Below are positions 16,102 to 26,661 of a stretch of DNA of 31,031 nucleotides, one piece after another. The notes under the pieces are model-generated. The model saw nothing but the letters and a program-made list of their open reading frames with translations. It was not told where the DNA came from and did not search any database. The first letter of the stretch is position 1. Each line of letters opens with the position of its first letter. Position numbers and translations under genes: made by a program. The DNA comes from Akkermansia muciniphila (GTDB lineage: Bacteria; Verrucomicrobiota; Verrucomicrobiia; Verrucomicrobiales; Akkermansiaceae), in assembly GCA_945870545.1 (NCBI GenBank), contig CAMBTF010000001.1, positions 1-31,031 on the forward strand. The letters run 5' to 3'.

Positions 16102-16974
16102 CTACTCCAGTTGAATTTCAGGGCGATCAGAGGCCTTGCGTATCTTGGATCTCTCCGCCTCAACGGCCTTCGGATCATAGAGAATGCTATTCATGACACG
16201 GACGGAGCCGTCACCGTAGGCCATTAGAATGGGATCCCCTTGCGCGGCGCGCTGGTGGATGTCCCTTCCGACCAGTTTCCCGTCGGCACTGACCTGGCAA
16301 TGCACCCACATGGAAGGGGTTCCGAGATACATCACATGCATGCGCTGTTTCCCGTCTAGAGTGACCATGGGCTTCCTGAGCATCAATGCGTCGCCCAGCG
16401 AAAAAGTGGTGATCGATGTCCCGGTGCGACCGTCTACCACCTGGGCGTAAAGCTGGGTTTTCTGACCGTCTGAAAAAGTCATGAGCTTGAGTTCCCGGGT
16501 GTGGCTGGCGCTGCCTTTGCCGACGCCGATTTTCTGAGACCAATACAATCTTCCCGGATTCAGGTTAAACAGCATGCGGTTGGTTGAAGCGCCTTGGACG
16601 GTTCCATTGGGATCCCTGACAACCGCCGAAGCCGCGAAATTCCCCTGGCTGTCGAGATGGAAGAACTCCGTGAGATCGACACGTTTTGCAAGAGACTCAC
16701 CGGCCTTGATTTTCATGGCACCGAATACGTTGAGTTTGCGGGTAGGCACCGGATTGCCCTTGCTGTTGGTGACCACGAACGACAGCCAGGGAAGCGCGCG
16801 GGTGGAGGCTAGGGTCAATTCCCGCCCGCTGTGGTTGGTGACAATGATTTCCGCGATCACCGACTCACCCGCAATGTAGGTTCTCTTGTTCATGCTCAGC
16901 GATGTGGCGAGCTGCGCACGCGATTCCGCGATCGGACAGATCAATATGATGGCGGTTAGAAGGAGTCGGGTCAT
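16102..16974 (-). CDS. Secreted protein of unknown function
   Basis: I do not recognise this protein. Starting at 16974 it has 290 residues and a signal peptide (MTRLLLTAIILICPIAESRAQ). The first part, 'NKRTYIAGESVIAEIIVTNHSGRELTL', looks like an immunoglobulin-like or intracellular-proteinase-inhibitor-like beta domain of the kind that starts with a statement of ligand or load (about residues 25-135). The second part contains several beta-strand hairpins such as 'MHVMYLGTPSMWVHCQVSADGKLVGRD' and ends in a charged helix. No catalytic motif is visible. It is divergent from the polyprenyl synthase gene and upstream of the amidase gene on the same strand. Confidence 0.75.
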   Translation of the reverse strand: MTRLLLTAIILICPIAESRAQLATSLSMNKRTYIAGESVIAEIIVTNHSGRELTLASTRALPWLSFVVTNSKGNPVPTRKLNVFGAMKIKAGESLAKRVDLTEFFHLDSQGNFAASAVVRDPNGTVQGASTNRMLFNLNPGRLYWSQKIGVGKGSASHTRELKLMTFSDGQKTQLYAQVVDGRTGTSITTFSLGDALMLRKPMVTLDGKQRMHVMYLGTPSMWVHCQVSADGKLVGRDIHQRAAQGDPILMAYGDGSVRVMNSILYDPKAVEAERSKIRKASDRPEIQLE

Positions 16975-17108
16975 GGGATCGCCAAAAGTAGCCACCATGG
17001 ACAGACAGTCAACCTAACGGAATGGATTCCCGAGATTTTACACGGATCCCGCCAAATCAACGAATGCGGGTTGCCGCTGCGGGTGATCCGTGGATATTCT
17101 CGCCAGCC

Positions 17109-18116
17109 ATGGCCGCCTTTAACGCCACCTCACCGAACAACAGCCAGTTTCCCTTCGAACTTGTCCGACCGGATCTGGAGAAAGTCGAGATCGCGATCCG
17201 GGGGCAGGTACGGGATTTCGATTCCGCCGTGGAACCCTACATCGCCTACATTTGCAACACTTCCGGGAAAAGGATACGCCCTGCGCTGGCCATCCTCATC
17301 GGCGGTGCGGCGGGCGGTGTGAACGAAGACCACCGCAAGATCGGCGTGATCCTGGAGCTGATCCACATGGCCACGCTCGTCCATGACGACATCATCGACG
17401 GCGCGACCGCCCGCCGCTCGATGCCGACGGCAAACGCGAAATGGGGCAATGCCCTCGCCGTGCTGTTAGGCGACGCGCTTTTTTCCCACGCCCTCACGCT
17501 CGCCACCGATTTCAACTCCATCGATATCTGCCGCAAAGTGGGCAACGCCGCCCGCGAGGTTTGCCAGGGGGAGATCCTGCAAACGCAGCGGCGCTTCGAT
17601 CTTACGCTTTCGAAAGAAGATTATTTCCGCGTGATCGAGATGAAGACCGGGGCGCTCTTCGCCGCCGCTACGGGACTGGCGGCCGCCGTTTCAGGACTCA
17701 GCGAAAGCGAGCAAGCATCACTGGCCGCCTACGGGATGAAGCTCGGCACTGCTTACCAAATCTACGATGATTGCCTTGATCTCGTCGGCTTGGAAGAGGT
17801 CGTCGGCAAAACGCTCGGGACGGATCTCGCCAAGGGCAAGCTCACCCTGCCTATCCTCAACCTTTTGGAATCCGCTTCGGAAAGCCAGCGCGAGCTGATC
17901 AACAAACGCATCCTTGAGCAGGAGGAAATCGATCTTCCCCAACTCGTCGGGACCGCCCAATACGAAAACGCGCTGGAAAGCTCGGTGGGCACCGCGTTGG
18001 ATCTCCTCGAAGGCTGCCGCGCGGATCTCGGCGTGCTCCCTGCGTCCGAATACAAGGATGCACTCGTGCAGATCACCCGTTTCCTGGAGACGCTGCTCAG
18101 AAAATGCCGCAACTGA
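17109..18116 (+). CDS. Polyprenyl diphosphate synthase (long-chain trans type)
   Basis: With the ATG at 17109 the product has 335 residues, the usual length; an in-frame ATG at 17022 would add 29 residues without homology value, so the start is not certain. The enzyme adds isopentenyl diphosphate units to an allylic primer to make the long side chain of quinones. Motifs: GKRIRP (53-58), the first aspartate-rich motif DDIID (93-97) and the second DDCLD (220-224), with KGKLTLP after it. A small residue (Ala88) sits five positions before the first motif, which in this family goes with long products such as octaprenyl or heptaprenyl. Its stop codon directly abuts the stop of the convergent HNH gene. 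Confidence 0.92.
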   Translation: MAAFNATSPNNSQFPFELVRPDLEKVEIAIRGQVRDFDSAVEPYIAYICNTSGKRIRPALAILIGGAAGGVNEDHRKIGVILELIHMATLVHDDIIDGATARRSMPTANAKWGNALAVLLGDALFSHALTLATDFNSIDICRKVGNAAREVCQGEILQTQRRFDLTLSKEDYFRVIEMKTGALFAAATGLAAAVSGLSESEQASLAAYGMKLGTAYQIYDDCLDLVGLEEVVGKTLGTDLAKGKLTLPILNLLESASESQRELINKRILEQEEIDLPQLVGTAQYENALESSVGTALDLLEGCRADLGVLPASEYKDALVQITRFLETLLRKCRN

Positions 18117-18728
18117 TCAGGCGGATTTCAGCGTGTCCTTTTTCTCGTGGTGGAGGAAATGATCCCAGCTCTCGTCGCCCAGGCCGTTTTCCTGCAAACC
18201 ATAAAGCGGGCGCCAGCGCGGCGCGAAGGGCTTCGCAGTGGGATGCATGTTTGCCTCCTGTGGAAGCATGTTCGCTTTCCGTGTATTGCACCTCACGCAT
18301 GAGGTCACGATGTTCTCCCACGTCGTCTTCCCGCCCTTGTCGCGCGGGATCACGTGGTCGAGGTTCAGTTTCAGTTCGGGCAAAACCTTCTCGCAATACT
18401 GGCAGGTGAACTTGTCGCGGAGGAAAACATTACGTCGCGTGAACTTCACCTCCAAGCGGGGCAGGCGGTCGTAGATCGCCAGCACGATGATCTTCGGCAC
18501 TCCCAAGGCGACACGAACGCTATGGATCATTTCCAAACCAGACATGCGGCTCGAATAGCCGATCCATGAGCCGAGATCGTGGGTCGTGAACCGCTGCTCG
18601 CCCTCCACCTGCACGACCTGCGCATGGCCGAGGCAGAGAAGATGCACCGCCCGCCGAGCCGAGCAGGTGTGAACCGGCTGCCAATAGCGGTTTAAAACAA
18701 GCACGGGCATGTCAAGAGGAACGCTCAT
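18117..18728 (-). CDS. HNH endonuclease family protein
   Basis: The ATG at 18728 gives 203 residues; ATG 18710 is an alternative. The N-terminal half (VLVLNRYWQPVHTCSARRAVHLL) matches a common family of bacterial HNH proteins that are not phage-linked. The HNH core lies in the middle: CQYC, then LDHVIPRDKGGKTTWENIVTSC, then CVRCN. The two CxxC pairs should bind a structural zinc and the His-Asn residues the catalytic metal. The family is widespread in PVC bacteria and its biological role is unknown; nothing nearby points to restriction or mobility. Its stop and the stop of the polyprenyl synthase gene form one TGATCA palindrome with no gap. Confidence 0.88.
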   Translation of the reverse strand: MSVPLDMPVLVLNRYWQPVHTCSARRAVHLLCLGHAQVVQVEGEQRFTTHDLGSWIGYSSRMSGLEMIHSVRVALGVPKIIVLAIYDRLPRLEVKFTRRNVFLRDKFTCQYCEKVLPELKLNLDHVIPRDKGGKTTWENIVTSCVRCNTRKANMLPQEANMHPTAKPFAPRWRPLYGLQENGLGDESWDHFLHHEKKDTLKSA

Positions 18729-18839
18729 ATCCTTTCCCAGCAAAACGTTGGCAAACTAGCAAACCTCCGCGCCCCGGCAACCGAAAAGGTGGGGAATGAA
18801 AATATGCCCGCTTTGTATGCCTCACCGAACTGGTTCGTA

Positions 18840-19289
18840 TCAGCCCTTCAGCCTGGCGAGATCCGCAAAATCCTGCGGACGCCCGGTGGCCTTTTTGTTG
18901 CGCATGAGTTCCTCTTTGCCAATCGCTTGGATCGCGAAGCCGTCGAGGGAAACGGGAATGCGGGAAGCCCATGCCTCCTCCCATGTCACTCCGCTGATGC
19001 CGGTGAGCAGGTCGATGCGGTTCGGCGCGCGCCCCAACTGGATGACCTGTCCGACTTCAAGGAAGTCCTCGCGGCTGATTCCAGTGTTTGCGAATCCAGA
19101 GGACTCGATCACTCCAAAAAGCTTGTCGGCGTTTTCGGACGATACGAGCACCATCAGATCGATGTCCTCCGTAAAGCGGGGTGCGCCGTGAAACGCGAGC
19201 GCGTAGCCGCCGACGAGGAGGAAATCAACGTTCCGAGAGAGGTACAATTCGATGAACTCTCTGATGTCGTTGTGTAGCGTCATTGGCAT
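18840..19289 (-). CDS. Nucleotidyltransferase-fold protein (AbiEii/MNT-like)
   Basis: The ATG at 19289 (or 19283) gives about 149 residues. The nucleotidyltransferase core is clear: FLLVGGYALAFHGAPRFTEDIDL (about residues 22-44), with Gly-Gly and the Asp-x-Asp metal site. The C-terminal part ends with 'ELMRNKKATGRPQDFADLARL', typical of the subgroup found beside small partner proteins. Such proteins transfer nucleotides to proteins or RNA, and many act as one half of toxin-antitoxin pairs. The small upstream frame at 19225-19413 overlaps it by about 65 bp. Whether this pair is a toxin-antitoxin module is an inference. Confidence 0.82.
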   Translation of the reverse strand: MPMTLHNDIREFIELYLSRNVDFLLVGGYALAFHGAPRFTEDIDLMVLVSSENADKLFGVIESSGFANTGISREDFLEVGQVIQLGRAPNRIDLLTGISGVTWEEAWASRIPVSLDGFAIQAIGKEELMRNKKATGRPQDFADLARLKG

Positions 19290-19413
19290 CGGTGTAAAAC
19301 ATGGCTCCGCGCCTGAGGATCTCCGCGAAGATTTCCATGGCTTCCTCGGGATTCTCGATGAGGGGCGGTATGCCCTCGGATTCCAAGGGTCGCTTGATCG
19401 CAAGCTTTTCCAT
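19225..19413 (-). CDS. Small protein overlapping the nucleotidyltransferase gene
   Basis: The 62-residue frame begins at the ATG at 19413 (MEKLAIKRPLESEGIPPLIE) and continues with an acidic helix (NPEEAMEIFAEILRRG). It is in a different frame from the downstream nucleotidyltransferase and overlaps its start by about 65 bp. The composition looks protein-like in its first 45 residues; the last part, inside the overlap, is less convincing. I know of no named family. It could be a partner or antitoxin, or a remnant. Confidence 0.5.
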   Translation of the reverse strand: MEKLAIKRPLESEGIPPLIENPEEAMEIFAEILRRGAMFYTDANDATQRHQRVHRIVPLSER

Positions 19414-19471
19414 ACGCAAAGCCTAGCATGAGGTGAGGGCTTGTCGAGGATTCCGCAGGATGGAAACGCGA

Positions 19472-19535
19472 ACAGCCGATGCCCTTGCGGACACCGGCTG
19501 TCGGATGGGGTTTGGCATGGCGGATGAAATCCGCC
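19472..19535 (-). terminator. Two hairpins just downstream of pnp
   Basis: Directly after the pnp stop lies GGCGGAT-GAA-ATCCGCC (19519-19535), a perfect 7-bp stem with a 3-nt loop. A second perfect 7-bp stem, ACAGCCG with CGGCTGT (19472-19478 and 19495-19501), follows. Neither has a U-tract, so they may stabilise the 3' end or support factor-dependent termination. Confidence 0.5.
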
Positions 19536-19541
19536 GCCACG

Positions 19542-21704
19542 TTAGACAAGCAGCGTGGTCACTTCCTCGACGGCGCCGTTGGCTTGCGCCTCGGCAGCTT
19601 TCTGGTCGCGGAGCCAGGCGCGGCGTGACATTTTCACGCGGCCTTTTTCATCGACTCCGAGGCACTTTGCGGTGAGGAGATCGCCTTTCTTGACGACATC
19701 CTCGACGTTCTCCACGCGGCCTTCGGCCAGTTCGGAGACGTGGACGAGTCCGTCCTTGCCGGGCAGCACTTCCATGAACGCGCCGAACTGAGTGATCGAA
19801 ACGACACGGCCGGTGTAGGTCTTGCCGACTTCAATTTCCTGGAACATGCGGTCGATCATCTCCTTCGCGCGGTCGAGACCGGCTTGTTTGGAGGCGTAGA
19901 TGTGGACGGTACCGTCGTCCTCGATGTTGATCTCCGCGCCGGACTCGGCCTGGATGGCCTTGATGTTCTTGCCGCCTGGCCCGATGAGCTCGCCGATGCG
20001 ATCCGCGGGGATTTTGACGGAAACGATGCGCGGTGCGTGCGGGCTGAGTTCTTTCGGCTCGGCGATGCAATCGATCATTTTATCAATGATCTTGGTGCGG
20101 CCTGCCTTGGCGATATGGATGGCTTCCTCGAGCATCGCGAGCGGAAGGCCGGCGAGTTTGAGGTCGAGCTGGTAGCCGGTGACACCTTCGCTGGTGCCGC
20201 AGAGCTTGAAGTCCATGTCGCCGTAGAAATCCTCGGAGCCGATGATATCGAGCAGCATCTTGTGGGATTTCAGGGAGCCGTCCTCGTTGTTCTCGGTGAC
20301 GAGACCCACGGAGATACCGCCGACAGGGCGGATCAGCGGGACACCGGCATCGAGAAGAGCCATGGTGCCGGCGCAAACCGAAGCCATCGAGGTGGAGCCG
20401 TTCGACTCCATGACCTCAGAGGAAACGCGGATCGCGTAAGGGAACACCGATTCCTCGGGGATCACCGGTTCGATCGAGCGCTCGGCGAGGGAGCCGTGGC
20501 CGATCTCGCGGCGGTTGATGCCGCCCATGCGTCCGCACTCACCGACGGAGAACGGAGGGAAGTTGTAATGGAGGATGAAACGCTTCTCGTCCTCGCCGCC
20601 CGCGTAGTTGTCGAAATGTTGTTTTTCGTCAGCCGGTGCGAGGGTGGTGATGGCGAGGGCCTGTGTTTCGCCGCGGGCGAAAATGGCGGAGCCGTGGACG
20701 CGCGGCAGGGTGCCGACTTCGCCGTAGAGCGGGCGGAGATCGCCGATGGAACGGCCGTCCGCGCGGACACCTTTTTCCATGATGGAGATGCGGAACGCCT
20801 TTTTCTGGAGGTATTCGAAGGCTTGCTCGACGTCGAAATCGTTGGCCTCGGGAGCGCGCTCCTTGATCGCTTTTTCGACCTCATCGCGGAGGGCTCCGAC
20901 TTTCTTGGAGCGCTCGGTTTTCGAGGGCGCGTAGATCGCGGCTTCGATGCGGTCGCCGGCGATTTCGTAGGCGATCTCAAGGAGGTGCTCCTTGGCGAGC
21001 GTGAGTTCATACTCGCGCTTGGTCTTGCCGCACTTGGCGACGAGTTCCTCCTGAGCTTCTACGATTTTGAGGACGGCGGCTTGGGCGAAGTGGAGGGCCT
21101 TGATGAATTCCTCTTCGGGAAGCTCGTCGGCCTGGCCTTCGATCATGATGACGTCGGTCTTGTTGCCGACGTAGATGAGGTCGAGGTCGCTTTCCTCACG
21201 CTCTTCGTGGGTTGGGTTGATGACGAATTCGCCATCGACGCGGCCGACGCGCACTGCGCCGATCGGGCCGGCGAAGGGGATGTCGGAAACTGCGAGGGCG
21301 GCGGAAGCGCCGTTCATCGAGAGGATGTCGGAATCGTTGATGCCGTCCGCGCTGAGCAGGATGGCGACGATCTGCGTTTCATAGAGGTAGCCTTTCGGAA
21401 ACAGCGGGCGCAGCGGGCGGTCCGTCATGCGGCAGGTGAGGATTTCCTTTTCGGTGGGGCGGCCTTCGCGCTTGAAGTAGCCACCGGGGAAGACACCGGC
21501 GGCGGTGGCCTTCTCCTTGTATTCTACGGAAAGGGGGAACCAGGTCTGGCCTGATTTCACCTTGGTGGCGGAGACGGCGGTGACGAGGATGATGGTTTCC
21601 CCGCAACGGACGGTAACGGCACCGTCCGCAAGTTTGGCAAGTTTGCCGGTTTCGATGGTCATCGGATTCGTTCCGACATCAATCGTGACTGATTGGATGT
21701 TCAT
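19542..21704 (-). CDS. pnp: Polyribonucleotide nucleotidyltransferase (PNPase)
   Basis: The product has 720 residues, typical for the family. PNPase degrades RNA from the 3' end with phosphate and is part of the degradosome. The order is complete: first RNase PH-like core (1-220), helical linker (about 225-310), second RNase PH core (about 320-555) with the catalytic segment SEDFYGDMDFKLCGTSEGV, a KH domain (IGELIGPGGKNIKAIQ, about 565-625) and an S1 domain (TGRVVSITQFGAFMEVLPGKDGLVHVSEL, about 635-705). It ends about ten residues after the S1 domain. It is the second gene after rpsO, the conserved bacterial order. The leader before the ATG is A-rich with no Shine-Dalgarno sequence. Confidence 0.98.
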   Translation of the reverse strand: MNIQSVTIDVGTNPMTIETGKLAKLADGAVTVRCGETIILVTAVSATKVKSGQTWFPLSVEYKEKATAAGVFPGGYFKREGRPTEKEILTCRMTDRPLRPLFPKGYLYETQIVAILLSADGINDSDILSMNGASAALAVSDIPFAGPIGAVRVGRVDGEFVINPTHEEREESDLDLIYVGNKTDVIMIEGQADELPEEEFIKALHFAQAAVLKIVEAQEELVAKCGKTKREYELTLAKEHLLEIAYEIAGDRIEAAIYAPSKTERSKKVGALRDEVEKAIKERAPEANDFDVEQAFEYLQKKAFRISIMEKGVRADGRSIGDLRPLYGEVGTLPRVHGSAIFARGETQALAITTLAPADEKQHFDNYAGGEDEKRFILHYNFPPFSVGECGRMGGINRREIGHGSLAERSIEPVIPEESVFPYAIRVSSEVMESNGSTSMASVCAGTMALLDAGVPLIRPVGGISVGLVTENNEDGSLKSHKMLLDIIGSEDFYGDMDFKLCGTSEGVTGYQLDLKLAGLPLAMLEEAIHIAKAGRTKIIDKMIDCIAEPKELSPHAPRIVSVKIPADRIGELIGPGGKNIKAIQAESGAEINIEDDGTVHIYASKQAGLDRAKEMIDRMFQEIEVGKTYTGRVVSITQFGAFMEVLPGKDGLVHVSELAEGRVENVEDVVKKGDLLTAKCLGVDEKGRVKMSRRAWLRDQKAAEAQANGAVEEVTTLLV

Positions 21705-21829
21705 ATTCTTTTTTGTTTTCTTCTTGTTGCTTGCGTCAAAGCCGGGCCGCCGTGTGCGATCCGGGCTATCAGTTTTTCCGGGACTTTCCCGAGGGGGCGG
21801 TCAAAAAACGCGCACCCTTTTTGCGATAC

Positions 21830-21854
21830 AGCCACGGGAGAGGCTCCCGTGGCT
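21830..21854. promoter_or_regulatory. Perfect 11-bp hairpin between rpsO and pnp
   Basis: AGCCACGGGAG (21830-21840) and CTCCCGTGGCT (21844-21854) pair perfectly around a 3-nt loop, in the 173-bp gap after rpsO. On the transcribed minus strand it is not followed by a U-tract. Position and strength recall the rpsO-pnp intergenic hairpins of enterobacteria, where RNase III cuts and PNPase controls its own mRNA. Confidence 0.7.
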
Positions 21855-21877
21855 GCTTTTGCGAAAATCGTTGGTTA

Positions 21878-22147
21878 TTAGCGGCGGAGACCGAGATCCC
21901 CGATGAGCTTCTGGTATTTTTCCTCGCTCTTGCCCTTGATGTAATCAAGTAGCTTGCGGCGCTGGGAAACCATTTTCAGGAGTCCGCGGCGGGAAGAGAA
22001 ATCCTTCTTGTGGATCAGCAGGTGCTCGGTGAGATCCAGGATCTGCTTGGTTAGCAATGCCACTTGGTAAGGGGCGCTGCCGGTGTCATTCTCGTTGATT
22101 TTATACGACGCGAGGTCGATGGCTTGTTGTTCTGCTTTTACGCTCAT
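21878..22147 (-). CDS. rpsO: 30S ribosomal protein S15
   Basis: The 89-residue product matches S15 along its length: '[23 protein letters not shown]' and '[25 protein letters not shown]' contain the residues that bind 16S rRNA. It initiates assembly of the central domain of the small subunit. It lies upstream of pnp in the conserved order. There is no Shine-Dalgarno sequence (leader ends CCATCCCTTACCAAA). Confidence 0.98.
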   Translation of the reverse strand: MSVKAEQQAIDLASYKINENDTGSAPYQVALLTKQILDLTEHLLIHKKDFSSRRGLLKMVSQRRKLLDYIKGKSEEKYQKLIGDLGLRR

Positions 22148-22453
22148 TTTGGTAAGGGATGGAGCCAGCGTTCATCGCCAGCCCGTCCTAGGTGCGCGAA
22201 ATGAAGCGGGGAAAAGGGCGGAAGGCAAGGATTTTCCTCATGCTGAGAATCCATGGCGATCAAGCTAGGAAATGCATCGATTCGCGTTGGATGAGGTAGA
22301 GTCGTAGATCAGGTGTGCGAGGAATCCGCTAAGCTGAAATTTACGCGATATCAGACAGCTACCGCCACACGGCTCGTGCCGTGAATTTAGCATCCTTTTA
22401 GCGGGTAAAATACGCGGACAGTTACGGTGCATCCGGCCAAGCCGGAAGTTTCC
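22148..22453. other. Intergenic region without a gene
   Basis: No convincing coding frame. It must hold the rpsO promoter (minus strand) and the end of the sucB transcript. Two small stems are visible: CACGGC-TCGT-GCCGTG (22368-22383) and CCGGC-CAA-GCCGG (22433-22445). The second lies 8 bp after the sucB stop on the minus strand. Neither has a U-tract. Confidence 0.6.
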
Positions 22454-23842
<1,389 letters not shown>

Positions 23843-23866
23843 GATGGGAGGGGAGTTGGTGTGGAA

Positions 23867-26635
23867 TCAGATTTCGAAAGCTTTGGTGAGCAGGGCTTTT
23901 TGCTCGCGGTAATGCATGGCCTTTGAGCCGGCGGCAGGGCTGGAGCCGGGCTTGCGGCCGGCGTAGAGCGGGCGAGCGCCGAGGGCTTCCTCGATGCGCG
24001 GCTCGATGTAGGACCATGCGCCCATGTTGCGCGGCTCCTCTTGGCACCAGACGAAGCGCGACACCTGCGGGAATTGCGCGGAAAGAGCGGCGACCATTTC
24101 GCCATGGAAAGGATAGAGCTGCTCGATGCGGATGATCGCGGTGTCTGTGATGCCGGCGGCGGTGCGGTGCGCGGCGAGGTCATAGAAGACCTTGCCGGTG
24201 CAGAAGACGACGCGTTTCACATCCGCCGGGTTCTCGAACGCCATCGGATCCGGCAGGACTTCCTGGAAGCAGGAGCCTTCGAGGAAATCGGCCTCCGAGG
24301 AGACCGCTTCCGGGCGGCCGAGCAGGCTTTTCGGGGTCATCAGGATGAGCGGCTTGCGGAAACCGCGGCGTTTCTGGCGGCGCAGGGCGTGGAAGTATTG
24401 GGCGGGTGTGGAGAAATTTCCGACGATCAGGTTATCCTCCGCGCAGAGCTGGAGGAAGCGCTCGAGGCGCGCGCTGGAGTGCTCGGGGCCCATGCCTTCG
24501 TAGCCGTGCGGCAGCAGCATCACGAGATCGGACGGCGTCTGCCATTTCGATTCCGCCGAGGAAATGAACTGGTCGATGATGACCTGTGCACCGTTCGAGA
24601 AATCACCGAACTGCGCTTCCCAGAGGATCAGCATTTCCGGGTAGCTCAGCGAGTAGCCGTAGTCGAAACCGAGCACTGCGAACTCCGAGAGCAGTGAATT
24701 GTAAACACAGAATTTCGCCTGCTGCCCGGAAAGGTGCTGCAGCGGGATGTGGCGGGCGCGGGTTTCGTAATCGTAGAACACCGCGTGGCGCTGGGAGAAA
24801 GTACCGCGTCGGCAATCCTGGCCGGAAAGGCGGACGGGTGAGCCTTCCAATAGCAGCGCGCCGAAAGCGAGAGATTCCGCGAACGCCCAGTCGAAGGGTC
24901 CGCCGCTTGCCAAGGCTTCGGCACGGCGCGGGAGGAAGTGTTTCTCTAGCGTGGGGTTCAGGGTGAAGCCGTCTGGCACGGAAGTGAGGGTTTTCCCGAT
25001 GCTCTGGAGCATATCGCGGGAAATGCCGGTCGGCACCGGAGCGTGGGAATAGGGCGGCTGGATGATGGCGGTGGAGCCGCTAAACACCGTGCGGTCACCC
25101 GCTTCGGACATCTCGATCATTTTCTTGTGGCCAGCCTCAAGCCGATCCCAGATCGCCTGCTCGAGCGCGTCGGCATCGGCTTGGGAAAGCACTCCGTCGG
25201 TGACGAGATACCGTTTGTAAACCTGGCCGAAGGTTTCGCGCGCGGCGATCTGCTTAGATACCAGCGGCTGGGTGAACGCCGCCTGATCCGCCTCGTTGTG
25301 GCCTTGGCGGCGGTAGCAATACATGTCGATCACGATGTCGCGCCCGAATTTCTGGCGGAACTCGAGCGCGAAAGTCGCCGCCCAATAAAGCTCCATCGGA
25401 TCCTCGCCGTTGACGTGGAGGATGGGTGCCTCGATCATTTTCGCGACGTCCGTGGCGTAGGCCGAGGAGCGGGCGTCGGCGGGCATGGTGGTGAAGCCGA
25501 TCTGGTTGTTGATGATGAGGTGGATCGTGCCGCCGGTGCGGTAGCCGGGGAGTTGGGAAAGGTTCAGCACCTCCGCGACGGAACCTTGGCCCGCGAAGGC
25601 GGCGTCGCCGTGGATGAGGATGGGCAGCACGCGCTTGCGGTCGGTGGAAACGCCGTCATCGCCGATCACGCGCTGGCGGGCGCGGGCCTTGCCCTCGACT
25701 ACCGGGTTTACGGCCTCGAGGTGGCTGGGGTTCGCCGCAAGGCTGACGCGGACATTTCCGTCAGGGAACTCGCGGACACTCTCGTAGCCGAGGTGGTATT
25801 TTACATCGCCATCGCCGGCGACGAGGCCGGGCTCGTAATCGGGCGTGAATTCGTAAAGTAGCGTGGTGAGGGATTTGCGGACGAAATTTGCCAGGATATT
25901 GAGGCGACCGCGGTGAGCCATGCCCATCTCGATTTCCAGCACGCCCTGCTTCGGGCAGCTTTCCAAAAGCGCGTTGAGGACAACCATCGCACCCTCGCCG
26001 CCTTCCAGTGAGAAGCGCTTTTCGCCGAGGAACTTTTTCGCTAGGAAATTCTCGAACGACTCCGCCTCCAGCAGCCAGCGCAGGGATTTCACCTGCATCT
26101 CGAAGGTTTTCTCCACACCTCGCGAGCCATGCTGCTCGATCCGCTCGCGCATCCAGTGGCGCACGGTGGTGTTGTGGATGTGCATGAACTCGAAGCCGAT
26201 TTTGCCGGAGTAGGTCGTCTTGAGCGCCGCCACCATGTTGCGCAGCTTCATTTTCGCGCCGCGTAGGAAAAACGGGTTCGAGGCCTCGCGCTCCATCTCC
26301 GCTTCGGTGAAGTTGTATTCGCTCAGGCTCAGGCGCGGGTTGATCTCCGGATTCTCATCGAGTGGATTGATCTGGGCTTGGGTGTGGCCGAGCGTGCGGT
26401 AGTTGTAAATCAGGCCGACGACCTTGCCGTTGAACTCGAGATCTGCGGCGGGAACAGTCTCCGCGCCCGCTTCCGCAGTTTGTCCGCCTTTCGCTTTCGC
26501 CTGGGAAACGCCCAGTTCAAAGCCTTCGAAAAAAGCCGACCATGTGCCCTCCACCGAGCGCGGATCCTCGCACCACTGTGCGTATTTTTCTTCTAATAGA
26601 TCTGAATTGAGGCGCGCCGAAACCGTAGAGTTCAT
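23867..26635 (-). CDS. sucA: 2-oxoglutarate dehydrogenase E1 component
   Basis: The ATG at 26635 gives 922 residues, normal for this enzyme; the 32 residues open upstream are not conserved. E1 uses thiamine diphosphate to decarboxylate 2-oxoglutarate and loads the succinyl group onto E2. The N-terminus (NSDLLEEKYAQWCEDPRSVEGTW) is the short helix typical of SucA and thought to bind the complex. The active-site segments MAHRGRLN, LAANPSHLEAVNPVV, HGDAAFAGQG, NNQIGFTT and RRQGHNEAD are all present. It is not fused to an E2 domain as in actinobacteria. It is the first gene of a two-gene unit with sucB. Confidence 0.97.
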   Translation of the reverse strand: MNSTVSARLNSDLLEEKYAQWCEDPRSVEGTWSAFFEGFELGVSQAKAKGGQTAEAGAETVPAADLEFNGKVVGLIYNYRTLGHTQAQINPLDENPEINPRLSLSEYNFTEAEMEREASNPFFLRGAKMKLRNMVAALKTTYSGKIGFEFMHIHNTTVRHWMRERIEQHGSRGVEKTFEMQVKSLRWLLEAESFENFLAKKFLGEKRFSLEGGEGAMVVLNALLESCPKQGVLEIEMGMAHRGRLNILANFVRKSLTTLLYEFTPDYEPGLVAGDGDVKYHLGYESVREFPDGNVRVSLAANPSHLEAVNPVVEGKARARQRVIGDDGVSTDRKRVLPILIHGDAAFAGQGSVAEVLNLSQLPGYRTGGTIHLIINNQIGFTTMPADARSSAYATDVAKMIEAPILHVNGEDPMELYWAATFALEFRQKFGRDIVIDMYCYRRQGHNEADQAAFTQPLVSKQIAARETFGQVYKRYLVTDGVLSQADADALEQAIWDRLEAGHKKMIEMSEAGDRTVFSGSTAIIQPPYSHAPVPTGISRDMLQSIGKTLTSVPDGFTLNPTLEKHFLPRRAEALASGGPFDWAFAESLAFGALLLEGSPVRLSGQDCRRGTFSQRHAVFYDYETRARHIPLQHLSGQQAKFCVYNSLLSEFAVLGFDYGYSLSYPEMLILWEAQFGDFSNGAQVIIDQFISSAESKWQTPSDLVMLLPHGYEGMGPEHSSARLERFLQLCAEDNLIVGNFSTPAQYFHALRRQKRRGFRKPLILMTPKSLLGRPEAVSSEADFLEGSCFQEVLPDPMAFENPADVKRVVFCTGKVFYDLAAHRTAAGITDTAIIRIEQLYPFHGEMVAALSAQFPQVSRFVWCQEEPRNMGAWSYIEPRIEEALGARPLYAGRKPGSSPAAGSKAMHYREQKALLTKAFEI

Positions 26636-26661
26636 GGGAATGCTTGTGTGGCGGGCTGTTT

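Noticed and set aside
19740..21554. Open frame of about 600 codons on the plus strand
   Set aside because: It is antisense to pnp, which is certain.
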